This document shows, in pieces, positions 12,453 to 24,780 of a stretch of DNA of 64,000 bases. The notes beneath the pieces were generated by a model that saw only the letters and a program-made list of their open reading frames with translations, had not been told where the DNA came from and searched no databases. Source of the DNA: Acheta domesticus (Eukaryota; Arthropoda; Insecta; Orthoptera; Gryllidae); NCBI GenBank assembly GCA_031308135.1, contig JAHLJT010008756.1, positions 103,319,271 through 103,383,270 on the forward strand, written 5' to 3'. How positions within the stretch are numbered: the stretch's first letter is position 1; each line of letters begins with the position of its first letter. The position numbers were made by a program, and so were the translations under genes.

Positions 12453-12899
12453 GAGCGGTGTTATTGGGACGGGCTCTCGACCATCACCGCTAATGCGCGT
12501 TCTCTGCTTTCCCGTCGCCCAAGTCGGCACCCGGGCCATCTCGACGGCACCTTCCTTCCTTCCTTTCTCCCCATCTGTTTACCCGAAGGCGCTGCGCCCG
12601 CTCAGTGCTACATCACTGCCTGTCCCGCGTTTCTAACAAGGCGAACGTATTATTCGTTTGCAACAAAAATAAAATGTTCCATTGCAGACCATATAGCATT
12701 TCATTGTTCCACGAATCTGCACTGCTTTGAAAATTTGCATACTCGGTGCGACGAAGGAAAAATATGTTTAGTGTACTATTCTTTTGTTTATATTTATTTG
12801 TATCTAAATGTTAAAATAAGCTTGAAAATATGTGAGTTGCAATTGTTGTATTAGTAGTATATAGAATACTACTGTTTCTAACACGATATATAGTCAGAA
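12453..12899. other. Noncoding stretch
   Basis: GC-rich to about 12600, then AT-rich. A 148-codon plus-strand frame runs across both parts and the pentanucleotide array. Its composition changes abruptly inside the frame, which argues against coding. Confidence 0.5.
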
Positions 12900-13130
12900 C
12901 CCATGTTTTGTAGGTTTTTGATACCGAACAGTCGATTGACGGCAAAATGTCTGCCTGTCCGTCTGGCTGTGATCGCTCTAGCGCCTTCCCCGTTCAGACG
13001 ATTTTCTCCAAAATCGATATTCTCTGATCGATCTGAACAATCTCGAAGCTCTGCAGGTTTGAAACGTTTATTTTGATTTTTAAAGGAACTTTACAAGATA
13101 CTTTAGTTACATTTCCAAAATGTTCTAAAA
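12900..13130 (+). repeat. Dispersed repeat family R, copy 1
   Basis: This copy shares a block order with 34209-34445 and 20668-20860: CATGTTTTGT, then GATACCGAA or a variant, CGATTGACGGCAAA, a run of GTCCGTC-type units, then ACACTAGCG-like and CGATATTC-like blocks. It continues to a TTTCCAAAATGTTC block and ends in the ATT/TAA microsatellite that follows. All three copies are on the plus strand. No coding content is seen, and I cannot assign a class. Confidence 0.75.
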
Positions 13131-13133
13131 AAA

Positions 13134-13139
13134 GTAGTA

Positions 13140-13183
<44 letters not shown>
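13134..13183 (+). repeat. Microsatellite (TAA)n
   Basis: A run of GTA/TAA trinucleotides directly abuts the right end of repeat R copy 1. It may have grown from that element's tail. Confidence 0.95.
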
Positions 13184-13269
13184 TGTACTTTACATATAAA
13201 ACAGCGATGCCATGAGTACTGAAGTTTCCTCATGCATTGCCAAGGGTTTTGAAGTGATTCCTTCAGCTG

Positions 13270-13510
13270 GAATCTGAATTGTCGGGAGGGGATCGCTCCC
13301 TCGAGCCTCTCCGTCTCAGCGCGGGCCCGGCGGAGGCTCCCCGGGGAGCGCGCGGTGCCTTTCTCAGATGCCAATTTCGCTGCTTGGGATATTCGAGGCC
13401 CTCCGACGCCTTTTACTCATTCCTCCACTCGCAGCGCGCCCGCGCGCACGCAGAGAGGTTGTCATCGCCAGGCGGGGGTGCATCTAGCAGTAGGTGCCAG
13501 GTGGGTAGGT
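13270..13510. other. Small GC-rich island
   Basis: About 240 bases are CpG-rich between AT-rich flanks. Neither strand gives a splice-consistent exon. The function is unknown. Confidence 0.4.
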
Positions 13511-14570
13511 CGATAGTATTGCCAGATTCATTTTTCAATGCTGCAGTATTTTATGATACGTTTTCTCGCTAAGAACTGAACAGAAATGTTTCAAATGCGA
13601 ATAATTTCATGCACCTTAATTCCGTTTTAAAAATTAAATCTATAATATAATGTTCACATACAAAAAAAACTATTCAAAATTCCTCTCGTGTTTCCAAGAA
13701 CAGTTGATAAGATTTTTTTCTGACAAGAATGTAGAATAAATCAATTTGTTATTGTAGATGGTCGAAAGAGAAATGAATACGTACCTCCAATGTTAACTGG
13801 TTGAAGAAACATGAGCCTCTAATGTAAGAGTCAACTTGTTAGGGTCAACCTAACAATGGGGATCTTATGAATTGAAAATTGAAAATCTGAGAATCTCATC
13901 TGGAAATTTTATTTAGACGACACAAATGGAGAAAACAAATATACGTTAATGGGAACAAGTTTGATATAATTACGAAGCTTATAATTCTCCGTCATGCATC
14001 CCATATAGTTTTTATTGTTTTTTGACAATAAATAAATGGAAAAATAAGACCTTGATGTACATACGGGCAAAATAGTTTACTTAAAATCTAATTGTTAACA
14101 GAAATTTTAGAACAGTACGACATAATAACAGTACACATATTCTCTCAGTAATCATTGTAATGAGTATACACTCATTACAATGATTACTGAGAGAATTTGT
14201 ATGTCATGACAAAGTTCATTTTATGATTTTCATACTTAAAGCTTTTAGTTTTTTCTCTACAAGATTTGGCACTCTAAACGAAATAAGTTTGTTCTCTCCA
14301 GAAAAAATCAGAGAGCGACGGTCCTTTGTGAAATCAGCGATGCAAATTGCCTGTGACAGGTCAGAGAGGGAACGGCCCCAGGAAACATTATCGTCCTCCC
14401 GTCTCATTAGTACCCTCAATCTACCCCAGGAGGGAAGATTGGAGGAGAACCAGCCGTTGATGAAACAAGCAGAACGCTAAAGGAGATGCTAGGAATAATT
14501 ACAGATAGATGGCGACGAGGAAATGATGGTATAATATCTTCGAAAGTAACGGAAGTAACTTTCATTACTT
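13511..14570. other. AT-rich noncoding stretch holding a perfect palindrome
   Basis: No gene was seen. A short hairpin, TTGTTAGG...CCTAACAA, lies near 13837-13857. The long palindrome at 14139-14196 is listed separately. Confidence 0.55.
14139..14196. repeat. Perfect inverted repeat, 27-bp arms, 4-base loop
   Basis: The left arm 14139-14165 and right arm 14170-14196 are exact reverse complements around the spacer ATAC. The arms contain the sequence TCTCTCAGTAATCATTG. No decay is visible, so the structure is either young or maintained. It has no transposon-style target duplication that I can see. Confidence 0.95.
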
Positions 14571-15045
14571 AGGTAAGGTCATTAGTCCCGTGCGCGTAAC
14601 ATATGTTTTTTATATCACAAGAGGAATAAAAGGGGGTAATGTCCCTAGTCGAGGCAATCTCTAAGCTCCTGACTGATCTAATGATATGTGTGAAAGTATG
14701 GTGCATGTAAGTGTGAGTGTGTGTAACAAAAGAGGACAGAACAAAGAAGAGGAAGAAAAGGTAGCCCGCAGTCCGTGGTCCGTTTGTTAGTACTGTTCCG
14801 GCATTCGCCTGGGGTTTATAGGAGAAACCACAGAAAACTACCGATGAGAGCAGCCGCCGCTGGAATTTCTTTCCAGACGACGGTTGAATTCGACCTAGCT
14901 ATTTAGTTCGAAGAAAACGACTCTCGACTCTGTCGAAAATCCTACCGCTGCGGTACGCCGTCGAGACTCGAACCCTAGGACCTTATGGTCAGAGGTACCA
15001 CAGTGACACCAGTTGATGCTCTCAGCTACCTCAACCGGCCATGAG
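14571..15045 (-). mobile_element. tRNA-derived SINE (family S), minus strand, half of a head-to-head pair
   Basis: Read on the minus strand, it opens with GGCCGGTTGAGGTAGCTGAG, an A-box-like stretch. It then carries GGGTTCGAGTCTC (complement of 14963-14975), a good RNA polymerase III B box. The body has GTAGTTTTCTGTGG, GGCGAATGCCGGAACAGTAC and CTAACAAACGGACCACGG. The end has GGGACTAATGACCTTA, as in the other copies. It faces the neighbouring copy head to head, so the two form a nearly 900-bp imperfect inverted repeat. Confidence 0.85.
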
Positions 15046-15074
15046 TCATGAATAAATTACCAAGGTCACACCGC

Positions 15075-15480
15075 CAAAGGTGGCTCGAGACATCAACTGA
15101 TGGTCCTAGGTTTCGAGTCCCGACGGTGGCAGGGTTTTGGACACTAGCGAGACAGTTAGATCCAATTCAGTCGCTGTCTCGAGGAAAATTCTAGCTGCTG
15201 GCTGCTTTGATTGGTATTTTTCCGTGTTTTTTCCGATCAACACCAGGTGAATGCCGAAGCAGTACACTAACAAACGGGCCACGGATCGCGCGCGATTATT
15301 CTTTCCTCTTCCTTGTCCTCAATTGGGGAAAACCCCGCTAGCTCACGGTAGATCGGCGTCGGATCTCGCTATCCAGCGAGGGAAGACCACTGCCACCTCC
15401 CGAGGGGGAACATGCACCACACTTACGGGACTAATGACCTTAGCGTTTGATGCGCCGAAATCACTGACAATCAATTAATC
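15075..15480 (+). mobile_element. tRNA-derived SINE (family S), plus strand, other half of the pair
   Basis: The copy starts after a short spacer. It carries the B-box-like GGTTTCGAGTCCC (15109-15121), then the shared body with GGTGAATGCCGAAGCAGTAC and CTAACAAACGGGCCACGG. Near its end is ACGGGACTAATGACCTTAGC, then a CAATCAATTAATCA tail. The 75-codon frame inside it is not a gene. Confidence 0.85.
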
Positions 15481-16429
15481 AGTAAAGCGAAGGGCTGGTG
15501 AGAGGCGCGATGTGTACGAAGTGGTCGAACGGTGGGCGGGTTAAGGGCAGCGGGCGACGCGACGAATCAGCTGTGATAGCTGAATGACACAGAGGCAGCG
15601 ACAGATGACTGGCCGATGGTTCGTATTGGGCGAATGCGTGGAACAGAGGCAGGGTACGAACAACGGGGCGGGAGCAGAGCAGACGGTAGAAGGCAGCACG
15701 GCGCCTCAGGCGACCTCGACCCAGATGCAGTCGTTGATACGCTGTGGAATTTCCATTCGCGTGAATCCGCGGGGCGTACTTTACCCGATGCGCCGTTCTG
15801 AGCAATGCATCCTTCCGCACACCACTGCGCGGCGGGCGAGGAACAAAAGAATAGCGAGCCAAATGAACACGGAATTGTTTTCAAGGTGCGTCTCCCCCAG
15901 TAGCATTTTCAGGGATGATTGCTTCCTTGCGTGCTTTTGTGCGCGGACCCCAGAGGGCGGGTGAGGGCAGGCGAAACGAGCAGAGAAGGGACCAGGCGCG
16001 AGGTGTGACTGGTTCAGCGACAACGAACCAGTATTTTTCGCTGAATCACATGGAAACAATCATAACACTTTCGTTCTAATTGGGAATTTCTTATTGAAAT
16101 AAACACAAATTGCCTAAACTCATTCAATTATTTACTTTCAACATTTTGTGTACTTCAGTTTATTGCATTTATGCTATTACGAGTAAATTAAAATATTTTC
16201 TCAAAAATGTTGTTAAGAAAACTCATCTGATTAAAAAAGCAAGGTGAGGCTAGCATGCAGAATAAGTATTATGACTGTTCATTTTAATTTTGTATCAAAA
16301 CTTTCGACAGCTTGGATGCCCAACGTTAAAAAAAGCAATATGGTTTTATAACAATAGAAATCGATAAGCTATCCTATCAGAGGTCATTCGACGTGTTATG
16401 ACATTTTCGACACGAAATATGTTTATCTG
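15481..16429. other. Noncoding stretch of mixed composition
   Basis: Moderately GC-rich to about 16030, then AT-rich. Frames up to 131 codons are open on both strands in the GC-rich part with no recognised domain. No gene is supported. Confidence 0.5.
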
Positions 16430-16670
16430 CCCTTCACTTGCAATGTGTCTGCTGTTGTGATTCGTGCCAGAGTCGTTTTCCTTTGGCTGTTTGCCAGCTC
16501 GCAGCACTTTGCAACAGACCTCTGCGGGACGTACCCCTCTATTTATCATCGCTTTTGGCGCGGCTAAAAATGAGCTCGACAGTGGAGATAACAAGCGAGC
16601 GAATGGCGCTACAGTCAATCATCGGGCAGGATCTTTTGACGCTGTTGCAGTCTCGTTGCTATTCTGAAAT
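16430..16670. promoter_or_regulatory. Candidate conserved noncoding or regulatory island
   Basis: A balanced-composition island sits in AT-rich DNA. It contains a CTATTTATC stretch, a TTTTGGCGCGG E2F-like site and a CTAAAAATGA stretch close together near 16538-16572. Several frames are open on both strands, which fits reduced stop content and not one coding frame. The regulatory reading is inference. Confidence 0.3.
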
Positions 16671-18840
16671 GGACCATTTTAGTAATAGTAATCTATTAAG
16701 CACTGCAATCTAAAAAACAATGAATTATGGCCTCAGGCTTCGTTAATTCTAATGAGCGTAATACCAAAATCCGAATATCCAACACAAAATATTGCAAATT
16801 AGTTATCCCAAAGGATATCTAATGCTACCTTCTACTACCGATCTTCATTAATGCGGAACATATTCAAATTGGGCAATAGAGAGCAGTGGAAATAATATAG
16901 TTTACCAGTCAAATACATAATTGTTTGTAGAAATAGTATAGTAAAAATTTAAATAGATGCTCAACTTAATTCTTCTGTTCTAACCTGCCAACTATATAAA
17001 TCTTCTGGGGAAAATCTTTTTGGTTTTAACTTTGAAAAATATTTCGTGTCAATTTGTTCACAGAAGTCAATGATATATGAATTTAACATACGAACTATTA
17101 CACTAGGCAACAAGATTTTTACCTCCAGGAAGGTAGAGTGCGCAAAGTACTCAATTGTATACGTAGATTACGAATATCACAATAAAAACGTAATATCACG
17201 TCACAGTTCTTAAATATACCGTATCATTCCATATTTGTCTATTAATGCAAAAACATTTAAATTGCTCCTGTAAGACATGTAGAATCAATGCGCATTGAAG
17301 CTATTTAAAAATAAAATATTTGTTTAGTTCATCTATATCACATTCATGAGATTAGAGATTAACAAAATTAGGCTTTCGTATTTCTTTTACCTTCTGCATT
17401 CGAAGATTGTCGTCTTTATTCTCGCCTCTAGTAGTCGCACTCAATTAGGAGTAAGTCTTAGTGGGCTCAATGTCACTGTGAATGTCAATGTCTTAGTGAA
17501 TGTTTTAAAAAAAGTCACGTGCATCCTCATATTTTCTACTGTGCACAAGTCATCGAAAGGAATTATTTTAGCCTCGTATCTTATCGCAAGTATACAAATA
17601 TCCAAATTGGTACGCTTCGGTTGAATTGCTAAAATCGGTTGAAGTGAATCGGTTCGCTAAAATGCAAATCGTCATTTCACATCAAAAGTTTGCGAGTCAA
17701 CCCGATAATTTCTGTTTAGTTTGTGGAAGATTTACACCCAAACTTCAAAGGAACAAAATATATGAAATTGCAAAACGTACTTTGGCTTTCGTGTTGTGAT
17801 CAGGACGAACCATGGGTTGCTAACGTGTCGTATTACCTATTCAACGAACCTTGGGTTGTGATTGTAGGAAACTTCAAATCACTGTCATTCCTTTAACCAA
17901 TATTGTGGAGAATACCAACAAACCATTTTAATGGCTGCATATTACTGCACGAATATGCGTATTCTATTATTAACTTGCTCTTACCTCGTATGAAGCATGC
18001 TCATAAAATTTTGCAATATTATAACCGGACTAACAATGCGGAAATTAGTATAGGTTTTTATTTCAAATACTAAGTATTTTATCTTTTGAACCTAGCTTGA
18101 TAGAAATTTTTTATAGTGATTTTCGAAATCAGCGTGATCGTTTCGTTTGAATTCACCTACTTTCATCTTGGATGTATGAACATTTTTTTGTTTCCTAGTG
18201 TTATTAGTACTAAATCACTGAGTCAACGCATTACTTCCAAGTAAAATCAGATTAAGGTCAGGGAAATTGTTTTGAAATGCCTAGGCTTTGACTAAAAAAA
18301 TTCGAAAAATTTAGATTTTCATTTTTCTGTTACTATATTGTTACGTTTTTCTATTTATTCGAAATCAAGCGGTATCTACAAAAACATTGCAATACTAGCG
18401 TACCCGTGCTAGAACTCTTACATGTTAAACCCTACCCTTTCCCTATCCATTTGTCTATCCTTTCCATTAAGAAGGAAAGTTATTAATGAAACGTGTTTAT
18501 TTGTTTAAAAATGTATAAATGTAACTTCTAATGTACTTACAGAATATCAAAAATAACGATGCAATTGATGTTGGAAACAAATTTTCAATAAAGGTATATT
18601 CAGAATTATAGAGAGATGTTCTTGGAACAATTCATACTTCTTTAAAAACATTTGAAGAAATTATTCAATCTTCCTTTAGAGTTAGCTTTTCATTTTCCTT
18701 GATAGTCACAATAATATTGGAAAATGTTTTTACTCTTGAGAAAGCGAAGTAAAGTAGTGCGAAAATACCGGATCGGGCAAGTACAACCCTGCTCTTTGCA
18801 ATATTATTTAACACTAGCGGAACCCGGCAGACCTTGTTCT
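16671..18840. other. AT-rich noncoding stretch
   Basis: No gene was seen. A 92-codon frame at 17346-17624 lacks recognisable features. Near 17808-17865 a short GAACC(A/T)TGGGTTG motif occurs twice. Confidence 0.6.
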
Positions 18841-18975
18841 TCCCTTCATCTCCCTCTTTCCCCTTCCATCTCCCTTTCTCTCTGTCTCCCCCCCCTCTCT
18901 CTCTCTCTGTGTCTCTCCGTTTCTCTCTGTCCCTGCCTCAGTCTGACAGACTGTGTGTGCTTCTCTCTGTCCTTC
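18841..18975 (+). repeat. CT-rich simple repeat tract
   Basis: A pyrimidine tract of CTCTCT, CCCTCT and TCTGTCTC units, interrupted near 18905-18960. Stop depletion in the tract opens a 98-codon frame that I do not regard as a gene. Confidence 0.85.
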
Positions 18976-20667
18976 TCATTCACATTTAGTTGCAGATTCT
19001 GCACGTCTTTGAGCAGGTGAGCTTATATTTTTAAAGTGAAAGTGCAATTCGTCACGTCTCCGTGATATTCTATTTCTTTAGAGACCTCATTTATAAAGAT
19101 TGGTTGCATGTGAGAGTCGCAAAAGAAAGGTATACTACTGAAATAATATAGGAGACAATACATTCCGAAATATTTTTGTTGAACGTGAACTGAAAATGAA
19201 CGGTATCTAAAATTTTGTCAGAGTGTCACCAAAACATGGCTTCGGCAAAAACACATTTACGAATAAAAAGAACAAAAACAAAAGTCATTTGTTTTAAATT
19301 TCGTGCTAGTAAAAGATAAATTCATGAGAGTGAATCGTGCGTTTTGTAATTTTGCTGAATATACAGGAATGCTCCGCATAAAACACAATTCACTGATACA
19401 TACATTGATCGATGTCCGTTTATGACCCACAAATATCAAAATATTTTCTGCATACTTGCGAACGGGAAATCACATCGAAAAATATACTTATATTAGTTCA
19501 CACTTTCCACATTATTCCACTCTATTAGATTATATCGATAAAAGCTAAGGAAATAGGGTTTTTTTTAAAAATCCATTCTACATTGAAAGAATTTGAAAGG
19601 AGACAAATCTTTTCTATGAAAACAAAATTATTACTACGATGAGTAATCACAGATTAATAATTCTTGCTCTGTAACTTCATAAAAAAGTTCATATGTGTTT
19701 CACATTTGTGAATTAGGAACCGGAAAACTTACAGAATCCAAACATATCTATTTTTAAGGATTGCCATTCATGCAAAAGGCAGGACAAGAATTATGGCTGA
19801 CTAGCGGTCGAATATTTCACCATGCATTGTGGTTAGAAGTTTTGTTAATCAATCTGACTGCAACAGTGTTACCATAATTATGCCAAGTCCAAAAAATCAA
19901 GATTTACGTCAGTCAGCCACGTTTGACAGAACGTCAATCAATTAAATAACCCACATGTCTCACTTATATTTTGAGAGCGAAGGGAAGTATTGAAACGTAA
20001 CAGGGTGTTGAACCTGCTTTGAAGGATAGATGGCAGCTTGTGCAAAAAATATTGTGTTCAAAGAGCACGTCACAAAAAAGCTTATGGATTACTTTACAAG
20101 GAATCCACATATTTAAATAAAAACAATATTATTTTCCTGACAAACTCTTGAGAATTATCTTACATTTGAAGATACATTCGAAAGTTTCAGTGTTGAAGTT
20201 TAATTCCTATAGGCATCGCTTGTTTACTTGATGCAATATTTTCATAAAGCAATGCAGTTTTAAAATATCTTTCAAGCGTATTTCGATTTTATGCAAAGAT
20301 GTATTCAGGCTTTAACCCGAATTGTTCTTATTTTTGTACGATTGTATCCATTTCAGCAAATTCATAATGAATCATGTAACCATATTCGTTTAAGGTCAAC
20401 ATGAAACCAATTTTCCTCCGTTCGAACTTTGAATTGTATTTGGCAATATTTTTACGATTTTCCATGAATATTTTCATTCGGAACTTTTCTTCCGTACTGC
20501 TATCTTTCATCTTTTCATGTTGGACCTTAGGATCGTGTTCTATTGCACCAAGACACTTTTTACCTTCCCGTATACGTACGTATATACGGAGTGATATATG
20601 TAGTATAGGGAAAGTTATGTAATGCTGCGGAAAATCGATTTCGTGATTTTAACGGAAATACACTTTT
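18976..20667. other. AT-rich noncoding stretch
   Basis: No gene, tRNA-like box or ordered repeat was recognised. Open frames are at chance length. Confidence 0.6.
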
Positions 20668-20860
20668 AGGGTCCCGTGATACCGAAAAGTGGTTCTTTTC
20701 AAAACGTCCGTCCGTCAGTCTGTGAACAACACTAGCGCCTAAACCATCAGTACGATTTCTTCCAAATTAATATTCCCCGGTCGATCTTGTTGCACTTGTG
20801 GCGCCGCAATTTTGACAAACTTTCTTCACAATGTACATTCGTATAAAGGTGTGTTTGTGC
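20668..20860 (+). repeat. Dispersed repeat family R, copy 2 (diverged)
   Basis: Shared blocks in order: GTGATACCGAAAAG, CGTCCGTCCGTCAGTCTGTG, AACAACACTAGCGCCTAA, then a GGTCGATCTTG block matching TCGATCTGA and TCGATTTGG in copies 1 and 3. The right side then diverges from the other copies and runs into a tandem repeat. Confidence 0.7.
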
Positions 20861-20944
20861 GAATGTACATTTCATCAAATGTTCATTTTTTAAAAAATTT
20901 TAATAGTTTTCTGACAATATTGTGTGAAATATTTGCAATTTTAA

Positions 20945-21600
20945 AAAATTAAGGTTTTCTCAAAAACGGCTTCGAACTTTTTCTTTAAACTTTTGGTCGG
21001 AATCGTGCTAAACTTACTCTATGAGATGACATAAACGCCATATTGCTCTATTCTTTTGTCTTTTCAAAAATTACAAAAATATATTTTTTTAAATTGTCTC
21101 TCACGTCGTTAATATTTACATTAGCCGCGTTTTTGTTCACATTATGATATTTATAAGCACACGTGCTTTAAATAATGTCAGATAAAGTTTCTGGAACACT
21201 CAACCGTTTTCTGTGAAAACTAGCTTATAGTTCAGCATTTTCAGACACGCTCAAACGCCATTTTCTCGTGAATGGGTGCAAATTGTTTCTTCAAACTTTT
21301 CGAACGGATAGTGCTAATTGAACTTTTTAATATGACGTAACGTTCATTTTGGGATATTTTTTTGTTTTTTCAAAAATTACACAAATGTAATTTTTTTGAA
21401 AGATCTCTCACACCATTAATATGCACATTTCCAGCAATTTGTAAACACTATTGTATTTGTGAGTTAAAGTGCTTTCAATGAAATTTTTCGAAAACTTCAA
21501 TATTTTCTGCGAAAATGAGCTTCAAATTTCGAATTTATAGTAGCGCTCAAACCCCATTTTCTTACAAACGGTTGCAAACTTTTCAAAGAAAATTGCCATT
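20945..21600 (+). repeat. Diverged tandem repeat, period about 305 bp
   Basis: Matching landmarks recur about 305 bases apart. TTTCAAAAATTACAAAAAT near 21060 matches TTTCAAAAATTACACAAAT near 21365. CTCTCACGTCGTTAATAT near 21100 matches CTCTCACACCATTAATAT near 21407. CTCAAACGCCATTTTCT near 21249 matches CTCAAACCCCATTTTCT near 21547. The array is therefore about two units plus a partial third. It immediately follows repeat R copy 2, so it could be that element's internal sequence. Confidence 0.75.
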
Positions 21601-22615
21601 TATGACTAGGTTTTTGTGTTCTTTAATATTCTTAAAATAATATTAACGTTTTACAACTAGGAAGCCGAAAAATTAATAAAATGTCCAAAACATGTACTTT
21701 GGGTGGCGATAGACGGCAGCTGACAAGAGTATGTTGCAAGTCCCAATATCTTGCCGGGGCCAAAGGAAATAAAAAACGAATACGGGAAAGTCTGTGCCAT
21801 TCTGTAACGCCACTAGTGAATTTCTGGAGTAATATGTCTTGATACCAAAAAGATACCTTTAATCCCATGTCAATCAATGATACGGTAAATATATGTTTGA
21901 TATTATACTTCCAGTAACTTGAAAATGTTGCATAAATGTGAATATTTTCATATAATTTGTATCCATATTTCACTGATCCACTGCGTAATCACATCTTCGC
22001 TTTGATTTCCAGATAAATAGACGACATGTGCTTGCTTATGTATCCGTTAATTAGCATTAACATTACGTGAAGCACAATATTACCACAAGTTTGGAAAATA
22101 GAGTCATAAGCATAGTCAATAATAACTAATTTGAAAGACACAAAATCAACTTTTTGAGGGAAAGTTATTAGATTTTGTTGTTCTCTGTCCGAGATCGGAA
22201 GCCTAATTGGGGTTATAACCTTGTTTAAATTCCTTGTGTTCAAAGTGCAGATCTCGCGAAATGTTGAATAAATTATTTAATCTTATGGATATAACACAAA
22301 TTCCTCATGAAATATTTTAAAATGCATAAACTGTAATCGAAAACATTAATTTCAGACGTTTATAAAAGTATTCCCCAACCAACCTGAGGACACTGAGCCC
22401 AATATTCCAAAAAATGTTTATCTACGTGTTCTAATGACATGCATTGCAAAAATTTAATTTAAAAATGAAAGTCATCATAATAAATTATGTCATTAAAAAT
22501 GAAAGTCAATAATCTCCACATTGCATTAATAAGGCCAATGTATTCGATTGAAGCTGTCTTACGTATGTGTTCACGTGTACCCTTCTGTGGCTGATCCTCA
22601 TTACACGTTTCACTC
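21601..22615. other. AT-rich noncoding stretch
   Basis: No gene was seen. A balanced patch near 21700-21800 opens a 113-codon minus frame without recognisable content. Confidence 0.55.
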
Positions 22616-23090
22616 CTGAGGCGACATATGCAGTGAGCGGGGTGTTTGCTTGCACCCCTGGGGCAGAGCGAGACGCGGCTGCGCGGAGCGGTGTGGGCGG
22701 GATGGGGCGGGGCGGGACGGGGCGAGGCGGGGCGCGCTGGACCGGGCCGGGGTGCGTAGCGTGCGGAGACCACGTGTGGCAGCGGCAGGCACCGGGGAAA
22801 TGGCGCCTCCGCGGCGGTCGATGTAGCGATGGCCGCCGACGCCACCTGGCAGCGCGCGCGGGGAGGCGGGCGTCGCAACGCCCTCTGCACCGTCGCCACC
22901 CTTCGCCACTAGAGCGCAGGCAGAGCGCCGATCGCCCGCTGACCTCCTCCACTCACCCCATGCCTGTCGCTCCCGCCACCCCCTGTCACGCGTGTCGACC
23001 TCGTACGTCTTTTTGACGCATGCGAAGCGAAGACTGTCACTGCGTGCTCGCCGGCGCAGCTGCGTGCACACGAGCCAGAACTGCGTGGCG
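22616..23090. other. GC-rich, CpG-rich island
   Basis: A sharp GC-rich island with GGGGC-like runs near 22705-22740, a CACGTG E-box near 22771, and CGCCACTAGAGCGCAGG near 22904. It may be a promoter-type island. Six frames are partly open because stops are depleted. I found no acceptor or donor pair that makes an exon. Confidence 0.45.
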
Positions 23091-23239
23091 GCTGACACGT
23101 TTTATATCGATATATTGACCGTTTGTGCTCTGTGCGATGAAAATGTATCCAGTGCCGACGCGAACTAGAACCCTGTTGGATAAAAGCGAAGCGAGCGAAA
23201 ATATAACATGACAGCGTGCGTTTTCTCAATAATTAACAA

Positions 23240-23450
23240 GCAAGATTTAAAAAATGATGAATAAACAGCTCGCTTGAATTTGACGTATTAGTTCCGTTAA
23301 ATGTAGAAAATGCGAAATATCGCGGTCTGCGTAATTAATTTGCGCGATGGAACATTTTACGCGAAGCATGAATTGATTAAACAGCTGACAATTCCGTTTT
23401 GGGTTTAATGCGTCTCTCCGATCCGGAATTTCAATTTGCATTGCCAGAGT
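23240..23450. promoter_or_regulatory. Candidate conserved noncoding element with homeodomain-type cores
   Basis: The stretch carries GTAATTAATTTGCGCG near 23330, GAATTGATTAAACAGCTG near 23371 (a TAAT-type core beside an E-box), and TTTAATGCG near 23404. Such clustering in stop-rich DNA is typical of insect enhancers or conserved noncoding elements (general knowledge). Conservation is not tested here. Confidence 0.3.
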
Positions 23451-24780
23451 TAACAGCTAGGATAATTTGATGGTCTCTCAACACGAACCAAATGGAAAGT
23501 ATGTGACAGGGCATGTGCACTGATTAAGTGTTATGAAGTGCTTTGTCAGAATTACATTTTTATGACATATGGAAAATACTTCACGTTCGGCCATATTTAA
23601 GTACTCATTGTGTTAAGCAAATAACACAACATATCTTAATTTTTGCTTCAGATGGAGATTCCATTACCAGGTGGCTTGAGGAATCGTAAATCCAAGTTCC
23701 ACGATTTTTAGGAGAAACACAAGCTTCAACACTGATTCGAATGTTCATAGCATAATTCTTTTTTTTTTTCTTCAGTTTAGTCGGGTGAATTCATTAGAGG
23801 AAAACGTATGCACGTAAATGAAGCGATATATTGGCTATCAAAACCAACTCATTCCATTTGCAACAATTTTTAAGAGTGACTAACATACGTTCGCATCCAC
23901 ACACTGTTTCATACAAACGGGATATGTTCTCTCCATCTTTTAGGTGGGAATCAACTGGATTTGAACTGTACCTCTATAAAAGAACTTTTAAATTTCTCAG
24001 AATTTCATATAATTTTATAAACGTTCATTTGATAAATAATTAAACGCGCTGGTTTTGATAGTATAAACGTAACGTAGGATGCACTACTATTTTAAGTAAT
24101 AATATTCCTTCAGAAAACGTTTGTAGCTAATCTTAAGTTTCCTTTGAAAATTTGATTTCTGCATTAAATATTTCCTCAATAGTAAATATATTTATCGTTC
24201 ATTTACTGTAACAATTTAGACTTCAATTTCATGTTCATTTTTCATTATATTACTTTAAAAATAAACTTTGAGTATGTATTCAGATGTTTTACGTTAAATT
24301 ATGGGGTCATGAAAATCACCGAAAATAATCTTATTCAAAACCAACTTTATACTAATCTACATTTACTATTTTTGTCAACGGCAAATTCGTTCATTGCCAT
24401 CTTCTTTATTAATACTCAAATTGAAAAATCTATGCATAAAAAAGTTTATTTTAATAATTTATTTTGTACTTTTCGACGTGAACATTTTTACATGTGCAAA
24501 TTTTACAAAAAAAATTTTGCTTAGGAAAAGCACTGACATTCCGTTATTCTGCAAATAGTGTAGCCTCAAGACAATATTTATCAATTTTGGATGAAATGTT
24601 TATGAATTAATAATTAGCAGATTTAAGAAAATTAGAACACCAGCTGCACAGTACTTGATTAGCAAAATATACATTTTTATGGTAGCTAAATCGATAATAG
24701 AAAAAAAGATTTTCATTTCGAAAATCCAGAAGAAAATTTCCATAATATATAGATTACGATAGGGCAAGTGTTTGTAATTA
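23451..24780. other. AT-rich noncoding stretch
   Basis: No gene was recognised. Frames at 23831-24043 and 24231-24524 follow the AT-rich composition and lack domains. Confidence 0.6.

Noticed and set aside
12267..12539. Minus-strand frame ending in EEDAS at a GTGAGT
   Set aside because: It crosses the GGGGC array, and no partner exon or acceptor was found.
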